32,869 bases of DNA from JBFGCA01 sp041567315. Its GTDB lineage: Bacteria; Acidobacteriota; Thermoanaerobaculia; Multivoradales; JAHEKO01. Both the position numbers and the translations under genes were made by a program. Under the pieces are notes generated by a model, which made no database searches, was not told the DNA's origin, and worked only from the letters and a program-made list of their open reading frames with translations. This document shows, one piece after another, positions 14,380 through 22,291 of this stretch. Where the stretch lies: contig JBFGCA010000046.1 in assembly GCA_041567315.1 (NCBI GenBank), forward strand, positions 1 through 32,869. The letters run 5' to 3'. Position 1 is the first letter of the stretch. Every line of letters begins with the position of its first letter.

Positions 14380-15534
14380 ATGACCGTCGCCAATCTGGAA
14401 CAGGCCGTCCGCGAGCGCTACGGGCAGGGCGCTCGGGCCCGCGAGAGCGATCTGTGCTGCCCGATCGACTACGACCCCCGATATCTCCAGGTCATCCCGC
14501 AGGAGGTGCTCGAGCGCGACTACGGTTGCGGCGACCCGAGCCGGCACTTGAGGCCCGGCGAGACGGTGCTCGACCTGGGAAGCGGCACCGGCAAGATCTG
14601 CTTCATCGCCGCCCAGGTGGTGGGCGCCCAGGGGCGGGTGATCGGCGTCGACATGACCGGCGAGATGCTGGAGGTGGCGCGCCGCGCCGCGCCGGTGGTG
14701 GCCGAGCGGCTGGGCTTCGCCAACGTCGAGTTCCGGCGCGGGCGGATCCAGGATCTGGGTCTCGACCTGGAGCTGCTGGAGGAGCGGCTCGCGGGCCGGC
14801 CGGTCGCCGACGTCGAGGGCCTGCTGGCGATCGAGGCGGCGACCGCGGAGCTGCGTCGCAGCCGGCCGCTGGTGGCCGACGCGTCGGTCGACGTGGTGAT
14901 CTCCAACTGCGTCTTGAACCTGGTCGACAACGACCACAAGGCGCGCATGTTCGAGGAGATCCATCGGGTGCTCGCGCGCGGCGGGCGGGCGGTGATCTCG
15001 GACATCGTCAGCGACGAGCCGGTGTCGGAGGCGATGCAGCAGGACCCCGAGCTGTGGAGCGGCTGCATCTCGGGCGCCTTCACCGAGGAGGGCTTCCTGG
15101 CCGCCTTCGAGCGGGCGGGCTTCTACGGCATCCGCGTCCTCGAGCGGCAGACCGAGCCCTGGCGGACGGTGGAGGGAATCGAGTTCCGGTCGCTCACCGT
15201 AGAGGCCTTCAAGGGCAAGGAGGGGCCCTGTCTGGAGCGCGGCCAGGCGGTGGTCTATCGCGGCCCCTTCAAGGAGGTGCTGGACGACGACGGGCACCGC
15301 CTGGTGCGCGGCCGGCGCCACGCGGTCTGCGACAAGACCTACCGGCTGTATCAGCGCCAGCCCTACCGGGAGAGCTTCGACTTCGTCGAGCCGCTGGTCG
15401 AGGTGCCGCTCGAGGAGGCGCCGCCCTTCGACTGCTCGCGCACCCCGCTGCGGCATCCGCGCGAGACCAAGGGGGCCGACTACCGCGTGACGACGGAGGC
15501 ACAGCCCTGCTGCGAGCCCGGGGACTGCTGTTGA
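14380..15534 (+). CDS. arsM: arsenite S-adenosylmethionine methyltransferase ArsM (arsenosugar-type, extended)
   Basis: A 384-residue methyltransferase. It has the three cysteines known to bind As(III) in ArsM: Cys50 (DYGCGDPS), Cys177 (ISNCVLNLV) and Cys229 (SGCISGAF). The SAM motif is VLDLGSGTGKI (63-73). The length exceeds classical ArsM: a C-terminal domain of about 100 residues (from about RGQAVVYRGPFKE) ends in a CCEPGDCC tail, and a CC pair sits at Cys26-27. This layout fits the ArsM type found with arsenosugar biosynthesis genes. The enzyme adds methyl groups to trivalent arsenic. Start ATG at 14380 has GGGAG upstream. The pstS-like gene begins 56 bp later on the same strand, suggesting one transcript. 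Confidence 0.92.
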   Translation: MTVANLEQAVRERYGQGARARESDLCCPIDYDPRYLQVIPQEVLERDYGCGDPSRHLRPGETVLDLGSGTGKICFIAAQVVGAQGRVIGVDMTGEMLEVARRAAPVVAERLGFANVEFRRGRIQDLGLDLELLEERLAGRPVADVEGLLAIEAATAELRRSRPLVADASVDVVISNCVLNLVDNDHKARMFEEIHRVLARGGRAVISDIVSDEPVSEAMQQDPELWSGCISGAFTEEGFLAAFERAGFYGIRVLERQTEPWRTVEGIEFRSLTVEAFKGKEGPCLERGQAVVYRGPFKEVLDDDGHRLVRGRRHAVCDKTYRLYQRQPYRESFDFVEPLVEVPLEEAPPFDCSRTPLRHPRETKGADYRVTTEAQPCCEPGDCC

Positions 15535-15590
15535 GAGGGGCCCCGGCGAGCCGCCCCGCGGCGGTCGGTCGACGACCGCGCCGGGCCGCC

Positions 15591-16460
15591 GTGAAGCGGC
15601 CCGGCCGCGTGCGGGTTCTGGCGTTGTCGGCGCTCGCCGCCCTGCTGGGCGCGGCCGCCGCCCCCGCCACGGTGCGGGTCCAGGGCTCGACGACGGTCAA
15701 CCCGGTGGTGGTCGAGGCGGCGGCGGCGCTCACCCGGGAGACCGGGATCCGCATCCTCGTGGACACCGCCGGCGGCAGCTCGGGTGGGATCGCGGCGCTG
15801 GCCGACGGCCGCGCCGAGGTCGCCATGTCGTCGCGGCCGGTGAGCGCCGACGACCGCAAGCGCTACCCGCGGACCCGCTTCGAGCCGGTGGCGATCGGCG
15901 TCGACGCCCTCGCCCTGGTGGTCTCGCGCGACCTCTGGGAGGGCGGCGTCCGCAGCCTCGACCGCGAAGCGGCGGCGGCGCTCTACGAGGGCCGGGTGAG
16001 CAACTGGCGCCAGCTCGGCGGCCCCGACCGGCGGGTGGTGTTCTTCAACAAGGAGCCTGGCCGCGGCACCTGGGAGGTGTTCGCCGGCTGGCTCTACGGC
16101 GACGCCGCCGCGGCGCCGCTGGTGAGCCTCCCCGAGGTGGGCTCCAACGAGGAGGCGCGGAGCAAGGTGGCCTCGACGCCCGGCGCGATCACCCAGCTCT
16201 CGGCCGCCTGGGCCGACGGCCAGCGGGTCTTCGCGCTGGCTCTTCGCGGCGCCGGCGGCGCGCCGATCTCGCCCGACGCCGAGGCGGTGGCGGCGGGCCG
16301 CTACCCGCTGGCCCGCCGGCTCTGGCTGATCACCGACGGTCCGGCCCGGGGCGAGGCGGCACGGCTGCTCGAGTTCGTGCTCGGCCCGCGCGGCCAGGAG
16401 CTGGTGCGCCGTCACGGCTATCTGCCGCTGGCCGCGGGCGGCGCCCGGGAGGCGCCTTGA
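15591..16460 (+). CDS. pstS: PstS-like periplasmic phosphate/oxyanion-binding protein
   Basis: A 289-residue substrate-binding protein from the GTG at 15591; a much longer in-frame reading upstream is a shadow of arsM. The signal peptide is about residues 1-25 (LALSALAALLGAAAAPA). Ligand-loop motifs: QGSTTVNP (31-38), DTAGGSSGG (58-66), MSSRPVS (79-85) and NKEPGRGTW (153-161). The family binds phosphate and related oxyanions for ABC import. By eye the Asp that lines the anion site of E. coli PstS falls in the SSR segment and is replaced, and the usual SGT loop reads RGT. Linked to arsM and coupled to pstC (stop/start overlap TTGA). Arsenate or an organic arsenical as substrate is inference. 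Confidence 0.85.
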   Translation: MKRPGRVRVLALSALAALLGAAAAPATVRVQGSTTVNPVVVEAAAALTRETGIRILVDTAGGSSGGIAALADGRAEVAMSSRPVSADDRKRYPRTRFEPVAIGVDALALVVSRDLWEGGVRSLDREAAAALYEGRVSNWRQLGGPDRRVVFFNKEPGRGTWEVFAGWLYGDAAAAPLVSLPEVGSNEEARSKVASTPGAITQLSAAWADGQRVFALALRGAGGAPISPDAEAVAAGRYPLARRLWLITDGPARGEAARLLEFVLGPRGQELVRRHGYLPLAAGGAREAP

Positions 16461-17350
16461 GGGGCCGCCGCGATCCGCTGTTGTGGTGGAGTGGGGCGGC
16501 GACCCTGCTTGCCGCCGGCTTCGGCCTCTCGATGCTGGCGCTGTTCGCGGTCGAGAGCCTGCCGGTCTGGCGGCAGGAGGGGCTGGGCTTCCTCGCCGGC
16601 TCGCGCTGGTTCTACCGCGGCGGCGAGTTCGGCGCTTTGCCGATGATCTACGGCACGGTGGCGGCCGCGGCGGTGGCGCTGGCGGTGGCCGCGCCGCTGG
16701 GACTGGGCGCCGCGCTGTTCACCGCCGAGGTGTTGCCGGCCAGCTGGCGGATGGCGGTCAAGCTGCCGGTCGAGCTGCTCGCCGGGGTGCCCTCGGTGGT
16801 CTACGGCCTCCTCGGGCTGCTGCTCCTCCGCGACTGGGTCTACCGGCTGCTCCGGCCGTTCGACCCGCTGAGCGGCGACACCCTCCTGACCGCCGGTCTG
16901 CTGCTGGCGGTGATGATCCTGCCGACGGTCATGACCCTGGCCGACGACGCGCTGCGCGGGGTGCCGGCCAGCCAGCGCCGCGCCGCCCGCGGCCTGGGGC
17001 TGACCGGCGCCGAGGCGGCGTGGGGAGTGAGCCTGCCGCGGGCGCTGCCCGGGCTCGCCGCCGCCCTGCTGCTGGGGCTGGGCCGTGCCCTCGGCGAGAC
17101 CATCGCCGTCTTCCTGGTGGTGGGCCGCCAGGACAACCAGCTCCCCGAGCGGCTGCTCTCGCTCGCCCCGCTGGCCCGGCCCGGCCAGACCCTGACCAGC
17201 AAGCTGGGCGGGGCAGAGACGTTCATCGCCTGGGGCGACCCGCTCCACTGGGGGGCGATCTGCGGTCTGGGGCTGGTGCTGCTGGCCCTGGTGGTGGGGC
17301 TGACGCTGTGGTCGGGACGGCTGCTGGAGGCGCGGGCCGGTCGTGCGTAG
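16457..17350 (+). CDS. pstC: PstC-like ABC importer permease
   Basis: A 297-residue inner-membrane permease with six hydrophobic helices. The TTG at 16457 overlaps the pstS TGA; the N-terminal MRGRRDPLLWWSG then leads into the first helix. The EAA-type coupling loop is recognisable at ASQRRAARGLGLTGAEAAWGVSLPRALPG, followed by GLGRALGETIAVFLVVG, the PstC signature region. A long periplasmic segment includes GEFGALPMIYGTV. It would pair with PstA to form the channel fed by PstS and powered by PstB. Its stop codon overlaps the pstA start by 8 bp, implying coupled translation. Confidence 0.9.
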   Translation: MRGRRDPLLWWSGAATLLAAGFGLSMLALFAVESLPVWRQEGLGFLAGSRWFYRGGEFGALPMIYGTVAAAAVALAVAAPLGLGAALFTAEVLPASWRMAVKLPVELLAGVPSVVYGLLGLLLLRDWVYRLLRPFDPLSGDTLLTAGLLLAVMILPTVMTLADDALRGVPASQRRAARGLGLTGAEAAWGVSLPRALPGLAAALLLGLGRALGETIAVFLVVGRQDNQLPERLLSLAPLARPGQTLTSKLGGAETFIAWGDPLHWGAICGLGLVLLALVVGLTLWSGRLLEARAGRA

Positions 17351-18194
17351 GGCGCTCGACCGCGGCTTCCGCGTGGCGACGGCGGTCTGCGCCGCCGGCG
17401 CGCTGGTGACGCTCGCCACCATCGCCGGCGCCATCCTGTGGCGCGGCCTGCCGGCTCTCGACTGGGGCTTCCTGGTGGAGGCCACCGGCGAGCGGCTGGG
17501 CACCGGCGGGGTGCGCTACCAGACCCTCGGCACGCTGCTGCTGGTGGTCACCGCGCTGGCGGTGAGCGCCCCGGTGGCGGTCGGCCTGGCGCTCGCCCAG
17601 ACCGTCTATCTGCCGCGCGGCACCGCCCGGCGGCGGCTGCGGCTCGGGCTCTACGCGCTCAACGGCGTGCCGTCGATCCTGTTCGGAGTGTTCGGGCTGA
17701 TCGTCTTCGTGCGGCTGTTCGGCTGGGGCAAGTCCTGGCTGGCCGGCGGTCTGGTGCTGGGGGTGATGATCGTCCCCACCCTCACCGTGGCGCTGGTCGA
17801 GCGCATCGAGGCGCTGCCGCGCAAGTACCTGGCCGCCGCCGCCGGGCTGGGGCTGACCCGCGGCCAGGTGGTCCGCTCGGTGGTCCTGCCGCAGAGCCGC
17901 GGCGGACTGATCTCGGGGGCGCTCCTGGGACTGGCGCGGGCGGCCGGCGAGACCGCGCCGATCCTCTTCACCGCCGCCGTCTTCGCCGGCGCGACGCTCC
18001 CCGAGGGCATCCGCGAGAGCCCGGTCCTCGCCCTCCCGTACCACGTCTTCGTGCTCGCCCAGGACTCCTTCGACCCCGCCGCCGGCAGCCAGTTGTGGGG
18101 CGCCGCCTTCGTGCTCCTGGGGCTGGTCTTCGCCGCCAGTCTGCTGGCGCTGCCGGCGCGGTTGGCGAGCGCCGAGGAGGCCCGCCATGGTTGA
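17343..18194 (+). CDS. pstA: PstA-like ABC importer permease
   Basis: A 283-residue permease starting at the GTG at 17343. Six helices are visible. The family signature region is NGVPSILFGVFGLIVFV and the EAA loop is YLAAAAGLGLTRGQVVRSVVLPQSRGG, followed by GLARAAGETAPILFTA. Partner of PstC. The stop overlaps the pstB start by 8 bp. The length matches ordinary PstA, so no fusion or truncation is suspected. Confidence 0.9.
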   Translation: MRRALDRGFRVATAVCAAGALVTLATIAGAILWRGLPALDWGFLVEATGERLGTGGVRYQTLGTLLLVVTALAVSAPVAVGLALAQTVYLPRGTARRRLRLGLYALNGVPSILFGVFGLIVFVRLFGWGKSWLAGGLVLGVMIVPTLTVALVERIEALPRKYLAAAAGLGLTRGQVVRSVVLPQSRGGLISGALLGLARAAGETAPILFTAAVFAGATLPEGIRESPVLALPYHVFVLAQDSFDPAAGSQLWGAAFVLLGLVFAASLLALPARLASAEEARHG

Positions 18195-18999
18195 GGCTCT
18201 GCGAGCACGGCCGGCGCCCGCTACCGGCCGCGAGGTGCTCGCCGCCCGCCGTCTCACCGTCCGCGCCGGCCGCCGGGCGCTGCTCCGTGAGGTCGACCTG
18301 GCGGTGCGCGAGGGCGAGGTCCTGGCGGTGCTGGGGCCCTCCGGGGCCGGCAAGAGCACCCTGCTCAAGGTGTTCAACCGGCTGATCGATCTCGAGTCGC
18401 CGCCGCTCGCGGTGGAGGGCGAGGTCGAGTTCGAGGGCCGCCCGGTCTACGGGCCGGGGGTCGACCCCGACGAGCTGCGGAGGCGGATCGGCATCCTCTT
18501 CCAGCAGCCGGTGGTCTTCCCGCGCTCGATCCTCGACAACGTCGTCTTCGGGCTCCGCCACCACCGGCGGCTGGGCCGCGGCAAGCGGCTGGAGCGGGCC
18601 CGTCAGGCACTCAAGGAGGCGGCGCTGTGGGAGGAGGTCCGCGACCGGCTGGCCGAGCCGGCGGCGACCCTCTCGGTCGGCCAGCAGCAGCGGCTGTGTC
18701 TGGCCCGCGCGCTGGCGGTGCGGCCGCGGGTACTGCTGATGGACGAGCCCACCAGCGCCCTCGACCCGGTCTCGACCGAGGCGATCGAGCGCCTGATCCA
18801 TCAGCTCAAGGGGCGGCACACCATCGTGCTCGTCACCCACGACCCCGAGCAGGCGCGGCGTACCGCCGACGCCGCGGCCTGTCTGTGTCTCGCCGAGGGC
18901 GCCGGCGAGCTGGTGGCGGCCGGCTCGTGCGAGGAGCTGTTCGCCGACGCGCGCTGCTACCGGACCCTCACCGCGCTGCCGCGGGAGGCGCCAAGATGA
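18187..18999 (+). CDS. pstB: PstB-like ABC transporter ATPase
   Basis: A 270-residue ATPase. Walker A is GPSGAGKST (50-58), the Q-loop GILFQQP (102-108), the signature LSVGQQQR (162-169), Walker B LLMDEPTSALDP (183-194) and the switch His VTHDPEQA. The order of motifs and the QQQR signature match PstB/phosphate-type ATPases. It energises the PstCA channel. The terminal TGA overlaps the ATG of the radical SAM gene (ATGA). No phoU gene follows, unlike standard pst operons; its place is taken by the radical SAM gene. Confidence 0.92.
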   Translation: MVEALRARPAPATGREVLAARRLTVRAGRRALLREVDLAVREGEVLAVLGPSGAGKSTLLKVFNRLIDLESPPLAVEGEVEFEGRPVYGPGVDPDELRRRIGILFQQPVVFPRSILDNVVFGLRHHRRLGRGKRLERARQALKEAALWEEVRDRLAEPAATLSVGQQQRLCLARALAVRPRVLLMDEPTSALDPVSTEAIERLIHQLKGRHTIVLVTHDPEQARRTADAAACLCLAEGAGELVAAGSCEELFADARCYRTLTALPREAPR

Positions 19000-19916
19000 T
19001 CCCGGAGACCGCCAGGTCCAACGACCGGTCCAACGACCGGTCCAACGACAAGTCCACGGGCGCGCCGCGGGTCGCCCTCGGCTCGCTGGACACCCTGTGG
19101 TTCCAGGTCGGCGGCACGGTCTGCAACCTGGCCTGCACCCACTGCTTCGTCTCCTGCTCGCCCACCAACCACACTCACGAGCTGATGTCGCTCGCGGAGA
19201 TCGCTCCCTATCTCGAAGAGGGGGCGGCACTGGGGGTCAAGGAGTACTACTTCACGGGCGGTGAGCCGTTCCTCAACCCGGAGATGGAGGCCATCCTGGC
19301 CCGCACCCTCGAGTACGGGCCGGCCACGGTGCTGACCAACGGGCTGCTGCTCGACCCGGACCGCTGCCGGCGGCTGGCGGCGCTGGCGGCGGCTACCGAC
19401 CACTCGCTCGACCTCCGGGTATCGATGGACGGCTACGAGGCCGCCGCCAACGACCCGATCCGCGGCGAGGGGACCTTCGCGCGCATCCTCGGCGGCATCT
19501 CCAACCTGGTGGCGGCCGGGCTCAACCCGGTGATCACCGTCACCGAGGTCCACGACGAGAACGGCTCGGTGCAGGGCAAGGAGCGGTTCTTCGCCCTGCT
19601 CCGCGAGCTGGGGATCGACAAGCCGCGGCTCAAGATCCTGCCGGTCTTCCGCATCGGCGCCGAGGCCGAGCGCGGCGGCGCCTACGAGAGCTGGCAGCGG
19701 CTGCGAGCCGGCGACGCCCCGGACGGTGGCTGGGACCACCTGCAGTGCAGCTCCTGCCGGATGGTGACCGACCAGGGGGTGTGGGTCTGCCCCATCCTGG
19801 TCAACGAGCCGGCGGGCCGGATGGGCGAGCGGCTGGCCGACTCCCTGGAGGAGTATCCGCTCGACCACCCGGCCTGCTGGACCTGCCACGTCCACGGGGT
19901 GTCGTGCAAGACCTGA
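18996..19916 (+). CDS. radical SAM protein with cysteine-rich (SPASM-like) C terminus, in arsenic locus
   Basis: A 306-residue radical SAM protein. The ATG at 18996 overlaps the pstB stop and has GGAG upstream. An RSND repeat (residues 7-18) precedes the core. The cluster motif is CNLACTHC (Cys43, Cys47, Cys50) with an extra Cys54, followed by FTGGEPFLNPEM, the SAM-binding GGEP motif. The C terminus holds six cysteines (251, 254, 265, 294, 297, 304), enough for one or two auxiliary Fe-S clusters. The start of the core (LDTLWFQVGGTVCNLACTHC) recalls ArsS of arsenosugar synthesis, but the C-terminal half differs. A role in forming a carbon-arsenic or sugar-arsenic bond is inference from the neighbours. 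Substrate unproven. Confidence 0.85.
   Translation: MIPETARSNDRSNDRSNDKSTGAPRVALGSLDTLWFQVGGTVCNLACTHCFVSCSPTNHTHELMSLAEIAPYLEEGAALGVKEYYFTGGEPFLNPEMEAILARTLEYGPATVLTNGLLLDPDRCRRLAALAAATDHSLDLRVSMDGYEAAANDPIRGEGTFARILGGISNLVAAGLNPVITVTEVHDENGSVQGKERFFALLRELGIDKPRLKILPVFRIGAEAERGGAYESWQRLRAGDAPDGGWDHLQCSSCRMVTDQGVWVCPILVNEPAGRMGERLADSLEEYPLDHPACWTCHVHGVSCKT
19015..19050 (+). repeat. three tandem 12-bp repeats inside the radical SAM gene
   Basis: The 12-mer GGTCCAACGACC occurs three times in direct tandem (the third copy ends in A). It encodes (RSND)x3 before KST. The repeat lies in the low-complexity N-terminal extension upstream of the catalytic core, so copy number may vary between strains without harming the enzyme. 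Confidence 0.85.
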
Positions 19917-19937
19917 AGGCCCCGGAGCGCTGAGAGG

Positions 19938-20945
19938 ATGTCGAACCGCACGCCGCAGGACGAGGCCGCCAAGCGGGCCGCCGCCCGCGACAAGCTCACC
20001 GTCCACCGCGGGCTCGCCACCTGGGGCGAGAAGCTGGTGCCGCTGGGCGAGTTCCGGCGGGCGGCCGCGGCGGCCGGCCGGGCGCTGGACGAGCACGAGC
20101 GGCGGGCGGCGGCGGCACGGTTCCTAGAGGCCCCCGGCGACCCCACCCCGGTCGAGGGACCCTTCTCGCGGATCGCCGTCTTCGGCGGCGTCTACAACAA
20201 CCACTGCGCCCTGGCCGCGCTGCTCGACGACGCCCGCCGCCGCGGCGCCGAGGCGCTCTACTGTCTGGGCGACCTGGGCGGCTTCGGCCCCTGCCCGGAC
20301 AGGGTGCGGCCGCTGCTCGAGGAGGGCGGCGTCCGCACCCTGCAGGGCAACTACGAGCAGTCGCTGGCCGGCGGCGCCGAGGACTGCAACTGCGGCTACA
20401 CCGACCCCCGGGACAACCACTTCGCCGCACTCTCCTACCGCTACACGGCGGAGCACACGTCGCCCGCCTTCAAGCGCTGGATGGGGGAGCTGCCGGAGCG
20501 GCGGCGGGTGCGGGTGGGCGAGCGCGAGCTGCTGCTGGTCCACGGCTCGCCGCGACGGGTCAACGAGTTCCTGTTCCGCTCCACCTCGCCGGTGCCGTTT
20601 CTCGAGGTGCTGCTCGACCGCGAGCGCGCCGACGGCCTCCTCTGCACCCACACCGGCCTCCACTGGCACCGGCGGCTGCCCTCGGGCCGCGACGCGGTCA
20701 ACGTCGGAGTGATCGGCCGGCCGGCCAACGACGGCGACGTCCGGGTGCGCTACGCGCTGCTCACGGCGGCGAACGGCGGTCTCGACGTCGAGCTGGTGCC
20801 GCTGGCCTACGACAACCGGGCGCTGGCCGCCGAGATGCGGCAAGAGGAGCTGCCCGAGGAGTTCGTCGAGACCGTGCTGACCGGATGGTGGACGACCTGC
20901 CTGGAGATCCTGCCGGCCCGCGAGCGGGCGGCCTCCAGATACTGA
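19938..20945 (+). CDS. calcineurin-fold (metallophosphoesterase-like) protein lacking one metal site
   Basis: A 335-residue protein, 21 bp after the radical SAM stop and in the same frame. The MPE motif order is visible from residue 80. Motif I (normally DxHGN) reads GGVYNN (83-88), so both Asp and His are gone. Motif II is GDLGGFGP (Asp112). Motif III is GNYE (137-140) instead of GNHD. Motif IV is VHGSP (His202). The final GHTH reads THTG (237-240), keeping the first His (238) and losing the second. Thus all ligands special to metal site 1 are substituted while site 2 ligands (Asp112, Asn138, His202, His238) remain. Normal binuclear phosphoesterase activity is doubtful. The N-terminal 75 residues are extra; a CxC occurs at 150-152. 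Function unknown; the neighbours suggest arsenic metabolism. Confidence 0.75.
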   Translation: MSNRTPQDEAAKRAAARDKLTVHRGLATWGEKLVPLGEFRRAAAAAGRALDEHERRAAAARFLEAPGDPTPVEGPFSRIAVFGGVYNNHCALAALLDDARRRGAEALYCLGDLGGFGPCPDRVRPLLEEGGVRTLQGNYEQSLAGGAEDCNCGYTDPRDNHFAALSYRYTAEHTSPAFKRWMGELPERRRVRVGERELLLVHGSPRRVNEFLFRSTSPVPFLEVLLDRERADGLLCTHTGLHWHRRLPSGRDAVNVGVIGRPANDGDVRVRYALLTAANGGLDVELVPLAYDNRALAAEMRQEELPEEFVETVLTGWWTTCLEILPARERAASRY

Positions 20946-20970
20946 GTCCCGAGCTACCCAAGGAGTCGAC

Positions 20971-22173
20971 ATGAGTTCCGCCAAGCCCCACGTCGCCATC
21001 CTCGGCGCCGGCCCGATCGGTCTCGAGGCGGCGCTCGCCGCCGCCGACCGCGGCCTGCCGTTCACCCTCTACGAGGCCGGCGAAGCGGTCGCCGCCAACG
21101 TCCGCTCGTGGGGTCACGTGCGGCTGTTCACGCCCTGGGAGCTGGACGTCTCGCCGCGCATGCGCCGTCATCTCGAGGCCGCCGGCCAGGCCGTGCCGGC
21201 GAACGGCGACTGCCCGACCGGGGCCGAGCTGGTGGAGCGCGTCTTCGAGCCGCTGGCGGCGCTGCCGGCGGTGGCGCCGTTCCTCCGGCTGGGCGCCCGG
21301 GTGGTGGCGGTGGGCCGCGAGGGTCTGCTCAAGCACGAGGAGATCGGCACCCCCGAGCGCCGCCGGCACCCCTTCCGGCTGCTGGTGGCGGACGCGGACG
21401 GCGGCGAGCGCGTCGAGCAGGCCACCGCGGTCCTCGACTGCACCGGCACCTACGGCCATCCCAACTGGCTGGGCGACGGCGGCATCCCGGCCCCCGGCGA
21501 ACGGCGATTGGGCGAGCGGATCGAGCGCCGCATCCCCGACGTCGCCGCCGAGCCCGGGCGCTGGGCCGGCCAGACCGTGCTGCTGGCCGGCGCCGGCCAC
21601 TCGGCGCAGACCGCCGCGGTCGAGCTGGCGGCGCTGGCCGCCGAGCGCCCGGGCACCCGCGTTCTCTGGGCGCTGCGCCGCCCCGAGCCGCGCTGGGAGA
21701 TCCAGCCCGACGACCCGCTCCCCGAGCGCTCGCGGCTGACGGCGCGCGCCGCCGAGCTGGCGAACGGAGCCTCGCCCGCCGTCGAGACGCTGCCGGGGAC
21801 GGCGGTCGAGGCCCTGGCGGCCCGCAACGGCCGGGTGGCCGTCACCCTGCGCGCGGCCGGCAGCGAGCTGCGGACCGTCGAGGCCGACCGCGTCCTCGCC
21901 CTGACCGGCTCCGTCGGCGACCACCTGATCTACCGCCAGCTCCAGATCCACGAGTGCTACGCCACCTCGGGCCCCATGAAGCTGGCCGCCGCCCTGCTGG
22001 GGGCCGGCGGCGGCGACTGCCTGGCCCAGACCTCCCACGGCGCCGAGACGCTCGAGAGCCCCGAGCCCGACTTCTACCTGCTGGGCTCCAAGTCCTACGG
22101 CCGCAACAACACCTTCCTGATGCGGGTCGGCTGGGAGCAGGTGGACGAGGTCTACGGCCTGCTGGCCTCGTGA
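20971..22173 (+). CDS. FMO-like FAD/NAD(P)-binding oxidoreductase in arsenic locus
   Basis: A 400-residue flavoprotein with AAGGAG 5 nt before the ATG. Two Rossmann motifs are present: AILGAGPIGLEAALAA near the N terminus for FAD and VLLAGAGHSAQTAAVEL near residue 205 for NAD(P). Between them, CTGTYGHPNWLG resembles the linker motif of flavin-containing monooxygenases. The C terminus (GSKSYGRNNTFLMRVGWEQVDEVYGLL) looks family-specific. It is the last gene of the plus-strand arsenic locus, so oxidation or reduction of an arsenical or of a sugar moiety is a reasonable inference. It shows no close resemblance that would justify a gene name such as arsO. Confidence 0.78.
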   Translation: MSSAKPHVAILGAGPIGLEAALAAADRGLPFTLYEAGEAVAANVRSWGHVRLFTPWELDVSPRMRRHLEAAGQAVPANGDCPTGAELVERVFEPLAALPAVAPFLRLGARVVAVGREGLLKHEEIGTPERRRHPFRLLVADADGGERVEQATAVLDCTGTYGHPNWLGDGGIPAPGERRLGERIERRIPDVAAEPGRWAGQTVLLAGAGHSAQTAAVELAALAAERPGTRVLWALRRPEPRWEIQPDDPLPERSRLTARAAELANGASPAVETLPGTAVEALAARNGRVAVTLRAAGSELRTVEADRVLALTGSVGDHLIYRQLQIHECYATSGPMKLAAALLGAGGGDCLAQTSHGAETLESPEPDFYLLGSKSYGRNNTFLMRVGWEQVDEVYGLLAS

Positions 22174-22291
22174 GGTGATTGCCGTCTCTGCCGGCCTGCG
22201 GTAGGCTGACTGCCGTCATCTGATCGTCACGGAGGGAGAAGCGGCCGGGCCGCTGATCATCGCGTGCCTGGGCGCCGGGGGTGATCCGCCG

